Notes: generated by a model from the letters alone, not told the origin. A stretch of 64,000 nt of DNA from Flavobacterium defluvii (GCF_900129555.1 NZ_FQWC01000013.1:25811-89810); one strand, 5' to 3'; counted from the stretch's first letter, positions 43,171-52,416 are shown. Translations and numbers: made by a program.

Positions 43171-45327
43171 ATGGCTAGAGATTTAAAATATACAAGAAAT
43201 ATCGGGATCGCGGCTCACATTGATGCTGGTAAAACAACAACAACTGAGCGTATTCTTTTTTATACTGGAAAGTCACATAAAATTGGTGAGGTGCACGATG
43301 GTGCTGCAACAATGGACTGGATGGCACAAGAACAGGAGAGAGGTATTACAATTACTTCTGCTGCTACAACTTGTACTTGGAATTTTCCAACTGAGCAAGG
43401 TAAAGTTCTTCCGGAGTCATTACCTTACCACTTTAATATTATTGATACTCCTGGACACGTTGACTTTACTGTAGAGGTAAACCGTTCTTTACGTGTACTT
43501 GATGGTTTAGTTTTCTTATTTAGTGCTGTTGATGGTGTTGAGCCTCAATCTGAGACTAACTGGAGACTTGCAGATCAATATAGAGTTCCTCGTATGGGAT
43601 TCGTAAATAAAATGGACCGTCAAGGTGCTAACTTCTTAGCTGTATGCGGACAGGTGAAAGATATGTTGAAATCGAATGCGGTTGCAATTACTTTACCTAT
43701 TGGTGATGAAGCTGATTTTAAAGGTATTGTTGACTTAGTGAAAAACCAAGCTATTGTATGGCATGATGAAACTCAAGGGGCTACTTTTGATATCGTTGAT
43801 ATTCCAGCGGATATGGTTGATGATGTAAAGCACTATCGTTCTATTCTTATCGAAGAGATTGCTACTTATGATGAAAATCTTTTAGATAAATACATGGAAG
43901 ATGAAAACTCTATTACAGAGGAAGAAATCAACAATGCGTTAAGAGCTGCTACTATTGATATGGCAATTATTCCTATGCTTGCTGGTTCTTCTTTTAAAAA
44001 TAAAGGAGTTCAATTTATGTTAGATGCTGTTTGTAAGTATTTACCATCTCCATTAGATAAAGAAGGTATTGAGGGAATTCACCCTGACGATGCTGATTTA
44101 TTAGAAGAAGATCAAAAGAAAATTTTACGTAGACCAGATGTTAAAGAGCCGTTTGCTGCTTTAGCATTTAAAATTGCTACTGACCCATTCGTAGGTCGTT
44201 TAGCTTTCTTCCGTGCATATTCTGGACGTTTAGATGCTGGTTCTTATGTTTTAAATACTCGTTCTGGTAATAAAGAAAGAATTTCTCGTATCTACCAAAT
44301 GCACGCTAACAAACAAAATCCAATCGAATTTATTGAGGCTGGAGATATTGGAGCTGCTGTAGGTTTTAAAGATATTAAAACAGGGGATACTCTTTCTGAT
44401 GAAAAGAATCCAATTATCTTGGAATCTATGAAATTCCCAGATCCTGTAATTGGTATCGCTATTGAGCCAAAAACTAAAGCTGACGTTGATAAGATGGGTA
44501 TGGCTTTGGCTAAATTAGCAGAAGAAGATCCAACATTTACAGTTAGAACTGATGAGGCTTCTGGTCAAACTATTATTTCTGGTATGGGTGAGCTTCACTT
44601 GGATATCTTAGTTGATCGTATGAAACGTGAGTTTAAAGTAGAGGTTAATCAAGGTGAACCACAAGTAGAGTATAAAGAAGCGTTTACAAGATCTGCTCAA
44701 CATAGAGAAACTTACAAAAAACAATCAGGAGGTCGTGGTAAATTCGGTGATATCGTATTTAGAATAGAGCCTGCTGATGAAGTTGATGGTAAAGTTCCTG
44801 TTGGATTACAGTTTGTGAATGAGGTAAAAGGAGGTAACGTTCCTAAAGAGTATATTCCTGCAGTTGAAAAAGGTTTCCGTGAAGCTATGAAAACTGGACC
44901 TTTGGCTGGATATGCTGTTGATAGTTTGAAAGTAACTTTATTGGATGGATCTTTCCACCCTGTAGATTCTGATGCTCTTTCTTTTGAATTAGCTGCAAGA
45001 ATGGGTTATAAAGAGTCTGGTAAAGCTGCTGGAGCTGTTATCTTAGAACCAATCATGAAAATCGAAGTTATTACTCCTGAAGAAAACATGGGTGATATCG
45101 TAGGTGACTTGAACCGTCGTAGAGGTCAGGTTAATGATATGGGTGATAGAAACGGAGCGAAAACTATTAAGGCAGATGTGCCATTAGCTGAGATGTTTGG
45201 TTATGTTACTACATTAAGAACATTATCGTCTGGTAGAGCAACATCTACAATGGAGTTTTCTCATTATGCAGAAACACCTTCTAATATTTCAGAAGAGGTA
45301 ATCAAAAAAGCAAAAGGTAACGCTTAA
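43171..45327 (+). CDS. fusA: Elongation factor G
   Basis: 718 residues. G1 is AHIDAGKTTTTER (about 15-27), DTPGHVDFTVEV is G3, and NKMDR near residue 147 is G4. Domains II-V follow in normal order and length. It catalyses translocation. The operon goes straight on to rpsJ without a tuf gene, unlike the E. coli str operon. Confidence 0.99.
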   Translation: MARDLKYTRNIGIAAHIDAGKTTTTERILFYTGKSHKIGEVHDGAATMDWMAQEQERGITITSAATTCTWNFPTEQGKVLPESLPYHFNIIDTPGHVDFTVEVNRSLRVLDGLVFLFSAVDGVEPQSETNWRLADQYRVPRMGFVNKMDRQGANFLAVCGQVKDMLKSNAVAITLPIGDEADFKGIVDLVKNQAIVWHDETQGATFDIVDIPADMVDDVKHYRSILIEEIATYDENLLDKYMEDENSITEEEINNALRAATIDMAIIPMLAGSSFKNKGVQFMLDAVCKYLPSPLDKEGIEGIHPDDADLLEEDQKKILRRPDVKEPFAALAFKIATDPFVGRLAFFRAYSGRLDAGSYVLNTRSGNKERISRIYQMHANKQNPIEFIEAGDIGAAVGFKDIKTGDTLSDEKNPIILESMKFPDPVIGIAIEPKTKADVDKMGMALAKLAEEDPTFTVRTDEASGQTIISGMGELHLDILVDRMKREFKVEVNQGEPQVEYKEAFTRSAQHRETYKKQSGGRGKFGDIVFRIEPADEVDGKVPVGLQFVNEVKGGNVPKEYIPAVEKGFREAMKTGPLAGYAVDSLKVTLLDGSFHPVDSDALSFELAARMGYKESGKAAGAVILEPIMKIEVITPEENMGDIVGDLNRRRGQVNDMGDRNGAKTIKADVPLAEMFGYVTTLRTLSSGRATSTMEFSHYAETPSNISEEVIKKAKGNA

Positions 45328-45337
45328 TTTTAAGAAA

Positions 45338-45643
45338 ATGAGTCAAAAAATCAGAATAAAACTAAAATCTTACGATCATATGTTGGTAGATAAATCTGCT
45401 GAAAAGATCGTAAAAACAGTAAAAACTACTGGTGCAGTTGTAACAGGTCCAATTCCGTTGCCTACTCACAAAAAACTTTTCACTGTGTTGCGTTCTCCGC
45501 ACGTTAACAAAAAAGCGAGAGAGCAATTTGAAGTAATGTCATACAAGAGATTGATTGATATTTATTCATCTTCATCTAAAACTATTGATGCTTTAATGAA
45601 ACTTGAATTGCCAAGTGGAGTTGAAGTAGAAATAAAAGTATAA
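45338..45643 (+). CDS. rpsJ: 30S ribosomal protein S10
   Basis: 101 residues, starting SQKIRIKLKSYDH. The loop GPIPLPTHKKLFTVLRSPHVNKKAREQ-like region inserts into the 30S head (about 42-70). It is the last gene of the str operon here, cut off from rplC by a terminator and a new promoter. Besides its ribosomal job, S10 pairs with NusB in antitermination. Confidence 0.99.
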   Translation: MSQKIRIKLKSYDHMLVDKSAEKIVKTVKTTGAVVTGPIPLPTHKKLFTVLRSPHVNKKAREQFEVMSYKRLIDIYSSSSKTIDALMKLELPSGVEVEIKV

Positions 45644-45665
45644 TTTTTTTATATTTTTTATATAT

Positions 45666-45697
45666 AAAAAGCGAGGCAGGAATGTCTCGCTTTTTTT
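45666..45697 (+). terminator. Terminator of the str operon after rpsJ
   Basis: A 13-pair stem including one G-T pair, 45666-45678 against 45683-45695, with a GGAA loop and a T run. The core is GCGAGGCA/TGTCTCGC. It separates rpsJ from the rplC unit. Confidence 0.92.
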
Positions 45698-45936
45698 GTT
45701 ATTTGTATGTGGTTTTTGAATTGATGTTTGAAATTTAATTTTAATGTCGAAATGTGTAATTCTCTTTGTTTAAGCGCGATGCCAAAGTTTTTGGTTGTGA
45801 TTTGTTTATGTGATTTTTAATTGTAAAATTGATTATAGTATAAAAATGAAATTGCAATTTTGATATAAATTTAGTCTCTTTTGTTATATGTTTCATGCTT
45901 CGATTTTGATAATGAGCGATTTAATTTTTGTAACCG
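45698..45936. other. Non-coding stretch between the rpsJ terminator and the rplC promoter
   Basis: About 240 A/T-rich bases with no ORF, repeat or convincing hairpin. A weak GATTTTGATA-type word is all that resembles a promoter before the strong one at 45937-45968. Confidence 0.5.
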
Positions 45937-45968
45937 TTTGGTATATTCAATTTTAATGTCTACTTTTG
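45937..45968 (+). promoter_or_regulatory. Promoter of the S10-spc-alpha cluster (rplC)
   Basis: TTTG (45937-45940), a 20-base spacer, TACTTTTG (45961-45968): a near-perfect consensus. The start would be at about 45972, exactly at the foot of the leader hairpin. Confidence 0.85.
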
Positions 45969-45971
45969 CAC

Positions 45972-46011
45972 TCCCTGTTTGGAAATTTCTGTTATTTTCA
46001 AATTGAAGGGA
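45972..46011 (+). ncRNA. Candidate ribosomal-protein leader hairpin before rplC
   Basis: TCCCT (45972-45976) pairs with AGGGA (46007-46011). Inside it TTTGGAAA (45978-45985) pairs with TTTTCAAA (45995-46002), with one G-T pair and one further T-A pair, leaving a 7-base loop. The internal loop is one base on the left and four on the right. It starts at the predicted transcript start and ends 26 bases before the ATG. Autogenous control by L3, L4 or another product is an inference. Confidence 0.45.
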
Positions 46012-46037
46012 ATTTTAGTAATTAATAATTAATATTT

Positions 46038-46655
46038 ATGTCTGGGTTAATTGGTAAGAAAATCGGCATGACTAGTATTTTCGATGAAAACGGGAAAAAC
46101 ATTCCTTGTACAGTAATCGAAGCTGGTCCATGCGTTGTTACCCAAGTCAGAACCAACGAGGTTGACGGGTATGAAGCGTTGCAACTTGGTTTCGATGACA
46201 AAAACGAGAAACATTCTACTAAAGCGGCTTTAGGTCACTTTAAAAAAGCTGGAACTGTTGCTAAGAAAAAAGTCGTTGAATTCCAAGATTTTGCAACTGA
46301 ACAAAAATTAGGAGATCTCATTGATGTTTCTATTTTTGAAGAAGGAGAGTTTGTAGACGTACAAGGTGTGTCTAAAGGTAAAGGTTTCCAGGGTGTTGTT
46401 AAACGTCACGGTTTTGGTGGGGTTGGACAAGCTACTCATGGTCAGCACAACCGTTTAAGAGCGCCAGGTTCTGTAGGAGCTTCTTCTTATCCATCTAGAG
46501 TATTCAAAGGAATGCGTATGGCTGGAAGAATGGGAGGAGATAATGTAAAAGTTCAAAACCTTAGAGTTTTAAAAGTAGTTGCTGAAAAGAATCTACTTGT
46601 TGTTAAAGGGTGTATTCCTGGGCACAAAAACTCTTACGTAATCATTCAGAAGTAA
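46038..46655 (+). CDS. rplC: 50S ribosomal protein L3
   Basis: 205 residues. SGLIGKKIGMTSIFDENG start; GHGGVGQATHGQHNRLRAPG-like loop near residue 135 reaches the peptidyl-transferase centre. First gene of the long S10-spc-alpha unit. Its stop overlaps the rplD start (TAATG). Confidence 0.99.
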   Translation: MSGLIGKKIGMTSIFDENGKNIPCTVIEAGPCVVTQVRTNEVDGYEALQLGFDDKNEKHSTKAALGHFKKAGTVAKKKVVEFQDFATEQKLGDLIDVSIFEEGEFVDVQGVSKGKGFQGVVKRHGFGGVGQATHGQHNRLRAPGSVGASSYPSRVFKGMRMAGRMGGDNVKVQNLRVLKVVAEKNLLVVKGCIPGHKNSYVIIQK

Positions 46656-47284
46656 TGGAAGTAAAAGTATTAGATTTCAACGGAAAAGATACTGGTAGAA
46701 AAGTTCAACTTTCTGATTCAGTATTCGCAATTGAACCAAACAATCACGCTGTATATCTTGATGTGAAGCAATATCTTGCTAATCAAAGACAAGGTACTCA
46801 TAAAGCTAAAGAAAGAGCTGAAGTAACTGGAAGTACACGTAAGATTAAAAAGCAAAAAGGTACGGGTACGGCTCGTGCGGGAAGTGTTAAAAATCCTTTG
46901 TTTAAAGGAGGGGGAACAGTTTTTGGACCAAGACCAAGAAGTTATTCATTTAAATTGAATAAAGGTTTGAAAAAATTGGCTAGAAAGTCAGCTTTTTCAA
47001 TCAAAGCAAAAGAGTCAAATATTATCGTTCTTGAAGACTTTAATTTTGATGTTCCAAACACTAAAAATTTCATTAACGTTTTGAAAGCTTTAGGGTTAGA
47101 AAATAAAAAATCTCTATTTGTGTTGGGTGAGTCAAATAAAAATGTATATTTGTCGTCACGCAATTTAAAGGCTTCTAATGTCGTAACTAGCTCAGAATTA
47201 AGCACTTACGCAATATTAAACACTAATAATTTAGTGCTTTTGGAGGGTTCTTTAGAGTTAATTGAAGAAAATTTAAGTAAATAG
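46655..47284 (+). CDS. rplD: 50S ribosomal protein L4
   Basis: 209 residues from MEVKVLDFNGKDTGRK. The upstream frame start at 46610 lies in rplC and adds residues with no L4 likeness. The loop HKAKERAEVTGSTRKIKKQKGTG-type segment (about 50-70) lines the exit tunnel. In E. coli L4 represses the S10 operon; this is a candidate repressor for the rplC leader. Confidence 0.98.
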   Translation: MEVKVLDFNGKDTGRKVQLSDSVFAIEPNNHAVYLDVKQYLANQRQGTHKAKERAEVTGSTRKIKKQKGTGTARAGSVKNPLFKGGGTVFGPRPRSYSFKLNKGLKKLARKSAFSIKAKESNIIVLEDFNFDVPNTKNFINVLKALGLENKKSLFVLGESNKNVYLSSRNLKASNVVTSSELSTYAILNTNNLVLLEGSLELIEENLSK

Positions 47285-47291
47285 TAGGAAT

Positions 47292-47582
47292 ATGAGCATC
47301 ATTATTAGACCTATAGTAACTGAAAAAGTAACCAAAGAAAGTGAAGTTCTTAACCGCTTCGGATTCGTTGTTGACAAAAAAGCAAACAAAGTTCAGATTA
47401 AGAAAGCTGTTGAAGCTGCTTACGGAGTAACTATCGTTTCTGTTAACACAATGAATGTGAGACCAGACAGATCTACTAAATACACTAAAAGTGGTTTAAT
47501 CAGTGGAAAGACAAATGCTATTAAAAAAGCAATTGTACAAGTACAAGAAGGAGAAACAATTGATTTTTACAACAATATCTAA
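47292..47582 (+). CDS. rplW: 50S ribosomal protein L23
   Basis: 96 residues, starting SIIIRPIVTEKVTKESE. At the exit of the tunnel, where signal recognition particle and trigger factor bind. Part of the cluster, seven bases behind rplD. Confidence 0.98.
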   Translation: MSIIIRPIVTEKVTKESEVLNRFGFVVDKKANKVQIKKAVEAAYGVTIVSVNTMNVRPDRSTKYTKSGLISGKTNAIKKAIVQVQEGETIDFYNNI

Positions 47583-47591
47583 GATAGAAAA

Positions 47592-48416
47592 ATGTCAGTA
47601 AGAAAATTAAAACCTATTACCCCGGGTCAGCGATTTAGAGTTGTGAATGGTTATGACGCTATTACAACTGATAAGCCGGAACGCTCTTTGATAGCGCCGA
47701 TAAAAAACTCAGGAGGTAGAAATAGTCAAGGAAAGATGACCATGCGTTATACGGGTGGTGGTCACAAGCAGAGATATCGTATTATTGATTTCAAAAGAAC
47801 TAAAGATGGAATTCCAGCTACAGTGAAATCAATCGAATATGATCCAAATCGTACTGCATTTATCGCTTTGTTAGCTTATGCTGATGGAGAGAAAACTTAT
47901 GTAATTGCTCAAAACGGATTGAAAGTTGGTCAGAAATTAGTTTCTGGACCAGAGTCTCAACCTGAAATTGGTAATACATTACCTTTAAGCAGAATTCCTC
48001 TTGGAACTGTTATATCTTGTATTGAGTTACGTCCAGGACAAGGAGCTGTTATTGCTCGTTCAGCTGGAACTTTTGCTCAGTTAATGGCAAGAGACGGAAA
48101 ATACGCTACAATTAAAATGCCATCTGGAGAAACAAGACTAATCTTGTTAACATGTTCGGCTACAATTGGAGCTGTTTCTAATTCTGACCACCAATTAGTT
48201 GTATCTGGTAAAGCAGGTAGAACAAGATGGTTAGGAAGAAGACCTAGAACTAGACCAGTAGCGATGAACCCTGTTGATCACCCTATGGGAGGTGGTGAAG
48301 GACGTTCTTCTGGAGGGCATCCACGTTCAAGAAAAGGATTGCCAGCTAAAGGTTACAGAACTCGTTCTAAGAAAAACCCGAGTAACAAGTATATCGTAGA
48401 ACGTAGAAAGAAATAA
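47592..48416 (+). CDS. rplB: 50S ribosomal protein L2
   Basis: 274 residues. The peptidyl-transferase-proximal loop MNPVDHPMGGGEGRSSGGH (about 224-242) is intact with the conserved His. Bridges the subunits and binds 23S domain IV. Confidence 0.99.
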   Translation: MSVRKLKPITPGQRFRVVNGYDAITTDKPERSLIAPIKNSGGRNSQGKMTMRYTGGGHKQRYRIIDFKRTKDGIPATVKSIEYDPNRTAFIALLAYADGEKTYVIAQNGLKVGQKLVSGPESQPEIGNTLPLSRIPLGTVISCIELRPGQGAVIARSAGTFAQLMARDGKYATIKMPSGETRLILLTCSATIGAVSNSDHQLVVSGKAGRTRWLGRRPRTRPVAMNPVDHPMGGGEGRSSGGHPRSRKGLPAKGYRTRSKKNPSNKYIVERRKK

Positions 48417-48422
48417 TAAGAT

Positions 48423-48701
48423 ATGGCACGTTCATTAAAAAAAGGACCTTTCGTTCATTATAAATTAGACAAGAAAGTTCAGGAAAACGTAGAAAGTGGT
48501 AAAAATAGTGTAGTAAAGACTTGGTCTAGAGCTTCTATGATTACTCCGGATTTCGTTGGACAGACTATCGCAGTTCATAACGGTCGTCAATTTGTACCAG
48601 TTTACGTAACAGAAAACATGGTAGGTCACAAATTAGGAGAGTTTTCACCAACTAGATCTTTTAGAGGTCATGCTGGAGCAAAAAATAAAGGTAAAAAATA
48701 A
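48423..48701 (+). CDS. rpsS: 30S ribosomal protein S19
   Basis: 92 residues; ARSLKKGPFVHYKLDKKV start and KLGEFSPTRSFRGHAG near the C-terminus are typical. Part of the 30S head. Six bases behind rplB. Confidence 0.99.
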   Translation: MARSLKKGPFVHYKLDKKVQENVESGKNSVVKTWSRASMITPDFVGQTIAVHNGRQFVPVYVTENMVGHKLGEFSPTRSFRGHAGAKNKGKK

Positions 48702-48709
48702 AAGAAGCA

Positions 48710-49123
48710 ATGGGAGTTCGTAAAAGAGAAACAGCAGATGCGAGAAAAGAGGCTAATAAGTCTATCGCTTTCGCAAAATTGAATAACTGCCCTACTTCAC
48801 CTAGAAAAATGCGCTTAGTAGCGGACTTGGTAAGAGGTCAGAAGGTAGAAAGAGCACTTAACATTTTAAGATTCAGTTCTAAAGAAGCTTCAAGAAAATT
48901 AGAAAAACTATTATTATCTGCAATCAACAACTGGGAGCAAAAAAATAGTGAAGGTAATTTAGAAGAAGCTGGATTATTTGTTAAAGAGATCAGAGTAGAT
49001 GGTGGAATGATGTTAAAAAGACTTCGTCCAGCTCCACAAGGTCGTGCACACAGAATAAGAAAACGTTCTAATCACGTTACAATCGTGCTTGGAGCTATCA
49101 ATAACACACAAAGCAATTCTTAA
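48710..49123 (+). CDS. rplV: 50S ribosomal protein L22
   Basis: 137 residues. The long hairpin that enters the exit tunnel is in the C-terminal half (MLKRLRPAPQGRAHRIRKR). Macrolide-site protein. The N-terminus (GVRKRETADARKEANKSIAF) is longer than in E. coli L22 (110 residues). Confidence 0.98.
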   Translation: MGVRKRETADARKEANKSIAFAKLNNCPTSPRKMRLVADLVRGQKVERALNILRFSSKEASRKLEKLLLSAINNWEQKNSEGNLEEAGLFVKEIRVDGGMMLKRLRPAPQGRAHRIRKRSNHVTIVLGAINNTQSNS

Positions 49124-49128
49124 GCAGC

Positions 49129-49887
49129 ATGGGACAAAAGACAAATCCAATTGGAAATAGACTTGGTATCATCAGAGGATGGGACTCAAACTGGTATGGT
49201 GGAAATGATTACGGCGATAAATTAGCTGAAGATCACAAAATCAGAAAGTATATCCACGCTCGTTTATCAAAAGCTAGTGTATCTAAAGTAATCATCGAGA
49301 GAACTTTAAAGCTTGTAACCGTTACTATCACTACTGCTAGACCTGGTATTATTATCGGAAAAGGCGGACAAGAGGTAGACAAGTTAAAAGAGGAACTTAA
49401 GAAAGTTACTGACAAAGAGGTTCAAATTAACATCTTTGAAATCAAAAGACCTGAGTTAGATGCTTATCTTGTGGCTACAAGTATCGCTCGTCAAATCGAA
49501 AGCCGTATCTCTTACAGACGTGCAATTAAGATGGCTATTGCAGCTTCTATGCGTATGAATGCAGAAGGTATCAAAGTTTTGATTTCTGGTCGTTTGAATG
49601 GTGCTGAAATGGCACGTTCTGAAGGTTTCAAAGAAGGTAGAATTCCTCTATCAACTTTCAGAGCTGATATTGATTATGCTTTGGCTGAAGCTCATACTAC
49701 TTATGGTAGAATGGGTATCAAAGTATGGATCATGAAAGGTGAAGTTTATGGAAAGAGAGATCTTTCTCCACTTGCAGGAATGGATAAAAAACAATCTGGA
49801 ACTGGTGGTGGTAAAGGTGGAGATGCCCCAAGAGGTAAATCTAACTTTAATAAAGGTGGAAAACCAGACGCTCGTAAAAGAAAGTAA
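49129..49887 (+). CDS. rpsC: 30S ribosomal protein S3
   Basis: 252 residues. KH domain with RPGIIIGKGGQEVDKLKEEL (about 65-84). The C-terminal tail from about 220 is Gly/Lys-rich (GGGKGGDAPRGKSNFNKGG) and extends past the usual end of about 233. At the mRNA entry channel. Confidence 0.99.
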   Translation: MGQKTNPIGNRLGIIRGWDSNWYGGNDYGDKLAEDHKIRKYIHARLSKASVSKVIIERTLKLVTVTITTARPGIIIGKGGQEVDKLKEELKKVTDKEVQINIFEIKRPELDAYLVATSIARQIESRISYRRAIKMAIAASMRMNAEGIKVLISGRLNGAEMARSEGFKEGRIPLSTFRADIDYALAEAHTTYGRMGIKVWIMKGEVYGKRDLSPLAGMDKKQSGTGGGKGGDAPRGKSNFNKGGKPDARKRK

Positions 49888-49906
49888 ATTTTTAAACTAA
49901 AGAAAA

Positions 49907-50332
49907 ATGTTACAGCCTAAAAGAACAAAATACCGTAAGGTACAAAAAGGTAGAATGAAAGGTAACTCTCAAAGAGGGCATGAACTTTCTAATGGAATGT
50001 TTGGAATTAAATCTGTACATGAAGATGGAATGTTCTTAACGTCTCGTCAAATCGAAGCTGCGCGTATCGCTGCAACTCGTTATATGAAGAGAGAAGGACA
50101 ATTATGGATCAAAATTTTCCCAGACAAACCTATTACTAAGAAACCTCTTGAAGTACGTATGGGTAAAGGTAAAGGAGCAGTTGAATATTGGGCTGCTGTT
50201 GTTAAACCAGGAAGAATTATGTTTGAAGTTGGAGGTGTTCCATTGTCAGTTGCAAAAGAGGCTTTACGTCTTGCAGCTCAAAAACTTCCAGTAAAAACTA
50301 AGTTCGTCGTTGCTAGAGATTTCGAAGCATAA
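49907..50332 (+). CDS. rplP: 50S ribosomal protein L16
   Basis: 141 residues; RTKYRKVQKGRMKGNSQRG start and RMGKGKGAVEYWAAVVKPG near the middle are typical. Organises the A-site region of the large subunit. Confidence 0.99.
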   Translation: MLQPKRTKYRKVQKGRMKGNSQRGHELSNGMFGIKSVHEDGMFLTSRQIEAARIAATRYMKREGQLWIKIFPDKPITKKPLEVRMGKGKGAVEYWAAVVKPGRIMFEVGGVPLSVAKEALRLAAQKLPVKTKFVVARDFEA

Positions 50333-50344
50333 TTTATATTTATT

Positions 50345-50536
50345 ATGAAACAATCAGAAATAAAGAATCTTTCTGCAGCGGAGTTGCAAGAAAAGCTTAG
50401 TCAAACTAAGAAAGTATATGCTGACCTAAAAATGGCTCACGCTATTTCTCCAATTGCTAACCCACTTCAAATCAGAAGCGTTAGAAGAACAGTTGCAAGA
50501 TTAGCTACAGAGTTAACTAAAAGAGAGTTACAATAA
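50345..50536 (+). CDS. rpmC: 50S ribosomal protein L29
   Basis: 63 residues, two-helix coiled hairpin: MKQSEIKNLSAAELQEKL and QIRSVRRTVARLATEL. Sits near the tunnel exit next to L23. Confidence 0.97.
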   Translation: MKQSEIKNLSAAELQEKLSQTKKVYADLKMAHAISPIANPLQIRSVRRTVARLATELTKRELQ

Positions 50537-50553
50537 TTGTATTCTGCTGAAAG

Positions 50554-50814
50554 ATGGAAGAAAAAAGAAATTTAAGAAAAGAAAGAATAGGTGTTGTTAC
50601 TTCAAATAAGATGGATAAATCTATCGTTATTTCAGAAGTAAGAAAAGTAAAACACCCATTATACGGTAAGTTCGTGTTGAAAACAAAAAAATACGTTGCA
50701 CACGACGAAAAAAACGACTGTAACATTGGAGATACTGTAAGAATTAGCGAAACGCGTCCTTTAAGTAAAACAAAATGTTGGAGATTAGTTGAAATCTTAG
50801 AAAGAGCTAAATAA
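50554..50814 (+). CDS. rpsQ: 30S ribosomal protein S17
   Basis: 86 residues, OB fold: RKERIGVVTSNKMDKSIVI and NIGDTVRISETRPLSKTKCWRL. Binds 16S rRNA helices 7 and 11. Confidence 0.98.
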   Translation: MEEKRNLRKERIGVVTSNKMDKSIVISEVRKVKHPLYGKFVLKTKKYVAHDEKNDCNIGDTVRISETRPLSKTKCWRLVEILERAK

Positions 50815-50816
50815 TT

Positions 50817-51185
50817 ATGGTACAACAAGAATCAAGACTAAAAGTAGCAGATAACACGGGAGCTAAAGAAGTTTTAACTATTCGTGTTTTAGGAGGTACT
50901 AAAAGAAGATATGCCTCTGTTGGTGACAAAATTGTAGTTTCTATCAAAGATGCAACTCCAAACGGAAACGTAAAAAAAGGAGCTGTTTCAACTGCAGTTG
51001 TTGTACGTACTAAAAAAGAAGTGAGAAGAGCTGATGGTTCTTATATCCGTTTCGATGACAATGCATGTGTTCTTTTGAATGCTGCAGGTGAAATGAGAGG
51101 AACTCGTGTTTTTGGTCCGGTAGCAAGAGAACTTCGTGAAAAACAATTCATGAAAATTGTATCATTAGCACCAGAAGTGCTTTAA
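50817..51185 (+). CDS. rplN: 50S ribosomal protein L14
   Basis: 122 residues, the invariant length; MVQQESRLKVADNTGAKE start and GPVARELREKQFMKIVSLAPEV end. Part of inter-subunit bridges. Begins two bases after rpsQ. Confidence 0.99.
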   Translation: MVQQESRLKVADNTGAKEVLTIRVLGGTKRRYASVGDKIVVSIKDATPNGNVKKGAVSTAVVVRTKKEVRRADGSYIRFDDNACVLLNAAGEMRGTRVFGPVARELREKQFMKIVSLAPEVL

Positions 51186-51196
51186 TTCGTTTTAAG

Positions 51197-51511
51197 ATGA
51201 TAAAGCTAAAAATAAAATCAGGAGATATCGTAAGAGTTATTGCTGGAGACCATAAAGGTGCTGAAGGTAAAGTTTTACGTGTTTACCGTGAAAAAAACAA
51301 AGCGATCGTTGAAGGTGTAAACCTGGTTTCAAAACATACTAAACCAAGTGCTAAAAACCCTCAAGGTGGTATCGTTAAGAAAGAGGCTTCTATTCAAATT
51401 TCTAACATTGCTTTAATTGATCCTAAAACTAAGGAAACAACTAGAGTAGGTATTAGAGTAGAAGGAGATAAGAAAGTAAGATTTTCAAAAAAATCTAATC
51501 AAGTACTATAG
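51197..51511 (+). CDS. rplX: 50S ribosomal protein L24
   Basis: 104 residues with a KOW motif near the start (IKSGDIVRVIAGDHKGAEGKV). Early assembly protein of the large subunit. Confidence 0.98.
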   Translation: MIKLKIKSGDIVRVIAGDHKGAEGKVLRVYREKNKAIVEGVNLVSKHTKPSAKNPQGGIVKKEASIQISNIALIDPKTKETTRVGIRVEGDKKVRFSKKSNQVL

Positions 51512-51513
51512 TA

Positions 51514-52065
51514 ATGGCATATACACCTAGACTAAAAGAAGAATATAAGAGCAGAGTAATTGCTGCTCTTAAAGAAGAGTTCGGATATACAAACGTGATG
51601 CAAGTTCCTAAACTTGAAAAAATCGTTTTGAGCCGTGGAGTTGGTGCAGCTGTATCTGATAAAAAACTTATTGACTATGCTGTTGATGAGTTAACAAAGA
51701 TCACTGGACAAAAAGCAGTATCTACAATTTCTAAGAAAGACGTTGCGTCTTTCAAATTAAGAAAAGGGATGCCTATTGGAGCAAAAGTTACTTTACGTGG
51801 AGAAAGAATGTATGAGTTTTTAGATAGACTTATTACTTCTGCTTTACCACGTGTTAGAGATTTTGGTGGTATCAAAGCTACTGGTTTCGACGGAAGAGGT
51901 AACTACAATCTTGGAGTTTTAGAGCAAATCATTTTCCCAGAAATTGATATTGACAAAGTAAACAAAATTTCAGGAATGGATATTACATTTGTTACTACTG
52001 CAAAAACAGACAAGGAAGCAAAGTCATTATTGGCTGAATTAGGATTACCTTTTAAAAAGAATTAA
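51514..52065 (+). CDS. rplE: 50S ribosomal protein L5
   Basis: 183 residues; YTNVMQVPKLEKIVLSRGVG and GFDGRGNYNLGVLEQIIFPEI are family motifs. Carries 5S rRNA in the central protuberance. Starts two bases after rplX. Confidence 0.98.
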   Translation: MAYTPRLKEEYKSRVIAALKEEFGYTNVMQVPKLEKIVLSRGVGAAVSDKKLIDYAVDELTKITGQKAVSTISKKDVASFKLRKGMPIGAKVTLRGERMYEFLDRLITSALPRVRDFGGIKATGFDGRGNYNLGVLEQIIFPEIDIDKVNKISGMDITFVTTAKTDKEAKSLLAELGLPFKKN

Positions 52066-52068
52066 GAT

Positions 52069-52338
52069 ATGGCTAAAGAATCAATGAAAGCCCGCGAGGT
52101 GAAAAGAGAGAAAACGGTAGCTAAGTATGCTGAAAAGAGAAAAGCTTTATTAGAGGCTGGAGACTATGAAGGTTTACAAAGATTACCAAAAAACGCTTCA
52201 CCTGTTCGTTTGCACAACCGTTGTAAATTGACTGGAAGACCAAGAGGTTACATCCGTCAATTCGGTATTTCACGTGTAACTTTCCGTGAAATGGCTAACA
52301 ATGGATTAATTCCAGGTGTAAAAAAAGCCAGCTGGTAA
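52069..52338 (+). CDS. rpsN: 30S ribosomal protein S14, long zinc-free type
   Basis: 89 residues with only one Cys (LHNRCKLTGRPRGYIR). The zinc-binding short form has four. C-terminal GRPRGYIRQFGISRVTFREMA contacts 16S rRNA. The absence of zinc ligands is a directly visible feature. Confidence 0.98.
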   Translation: MAKESMKAREVKREKTVAKYAEKRKALLEAGDYEGLQRLPKNASPVRLHNRCKLTGRPRGYIRQFGISRVTFREMANNGLIPGVKKASW

Positions 52339-52416
52339 TTTAAAAAAGTTTATAAATTGATTAAAGGTTCAGGAAGCGGGGTGCTTCCTGAAAACCATAA
52401 TCGCAATCAAATACAT

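Noticed and set aside
45698..45936. tRNA or small RNA gene in the rpsJ-rplC gap
   Set aside because: No cloverleaf, no conserved tRNA boxes and no stable fold was found in this stretch.
46610..46654. N-terminal extension of L4 from an earlier ATG
   Set aside because: It lies within rplC, has no L4 likeness, and the overlapping TAATG start fits the family start exactly.
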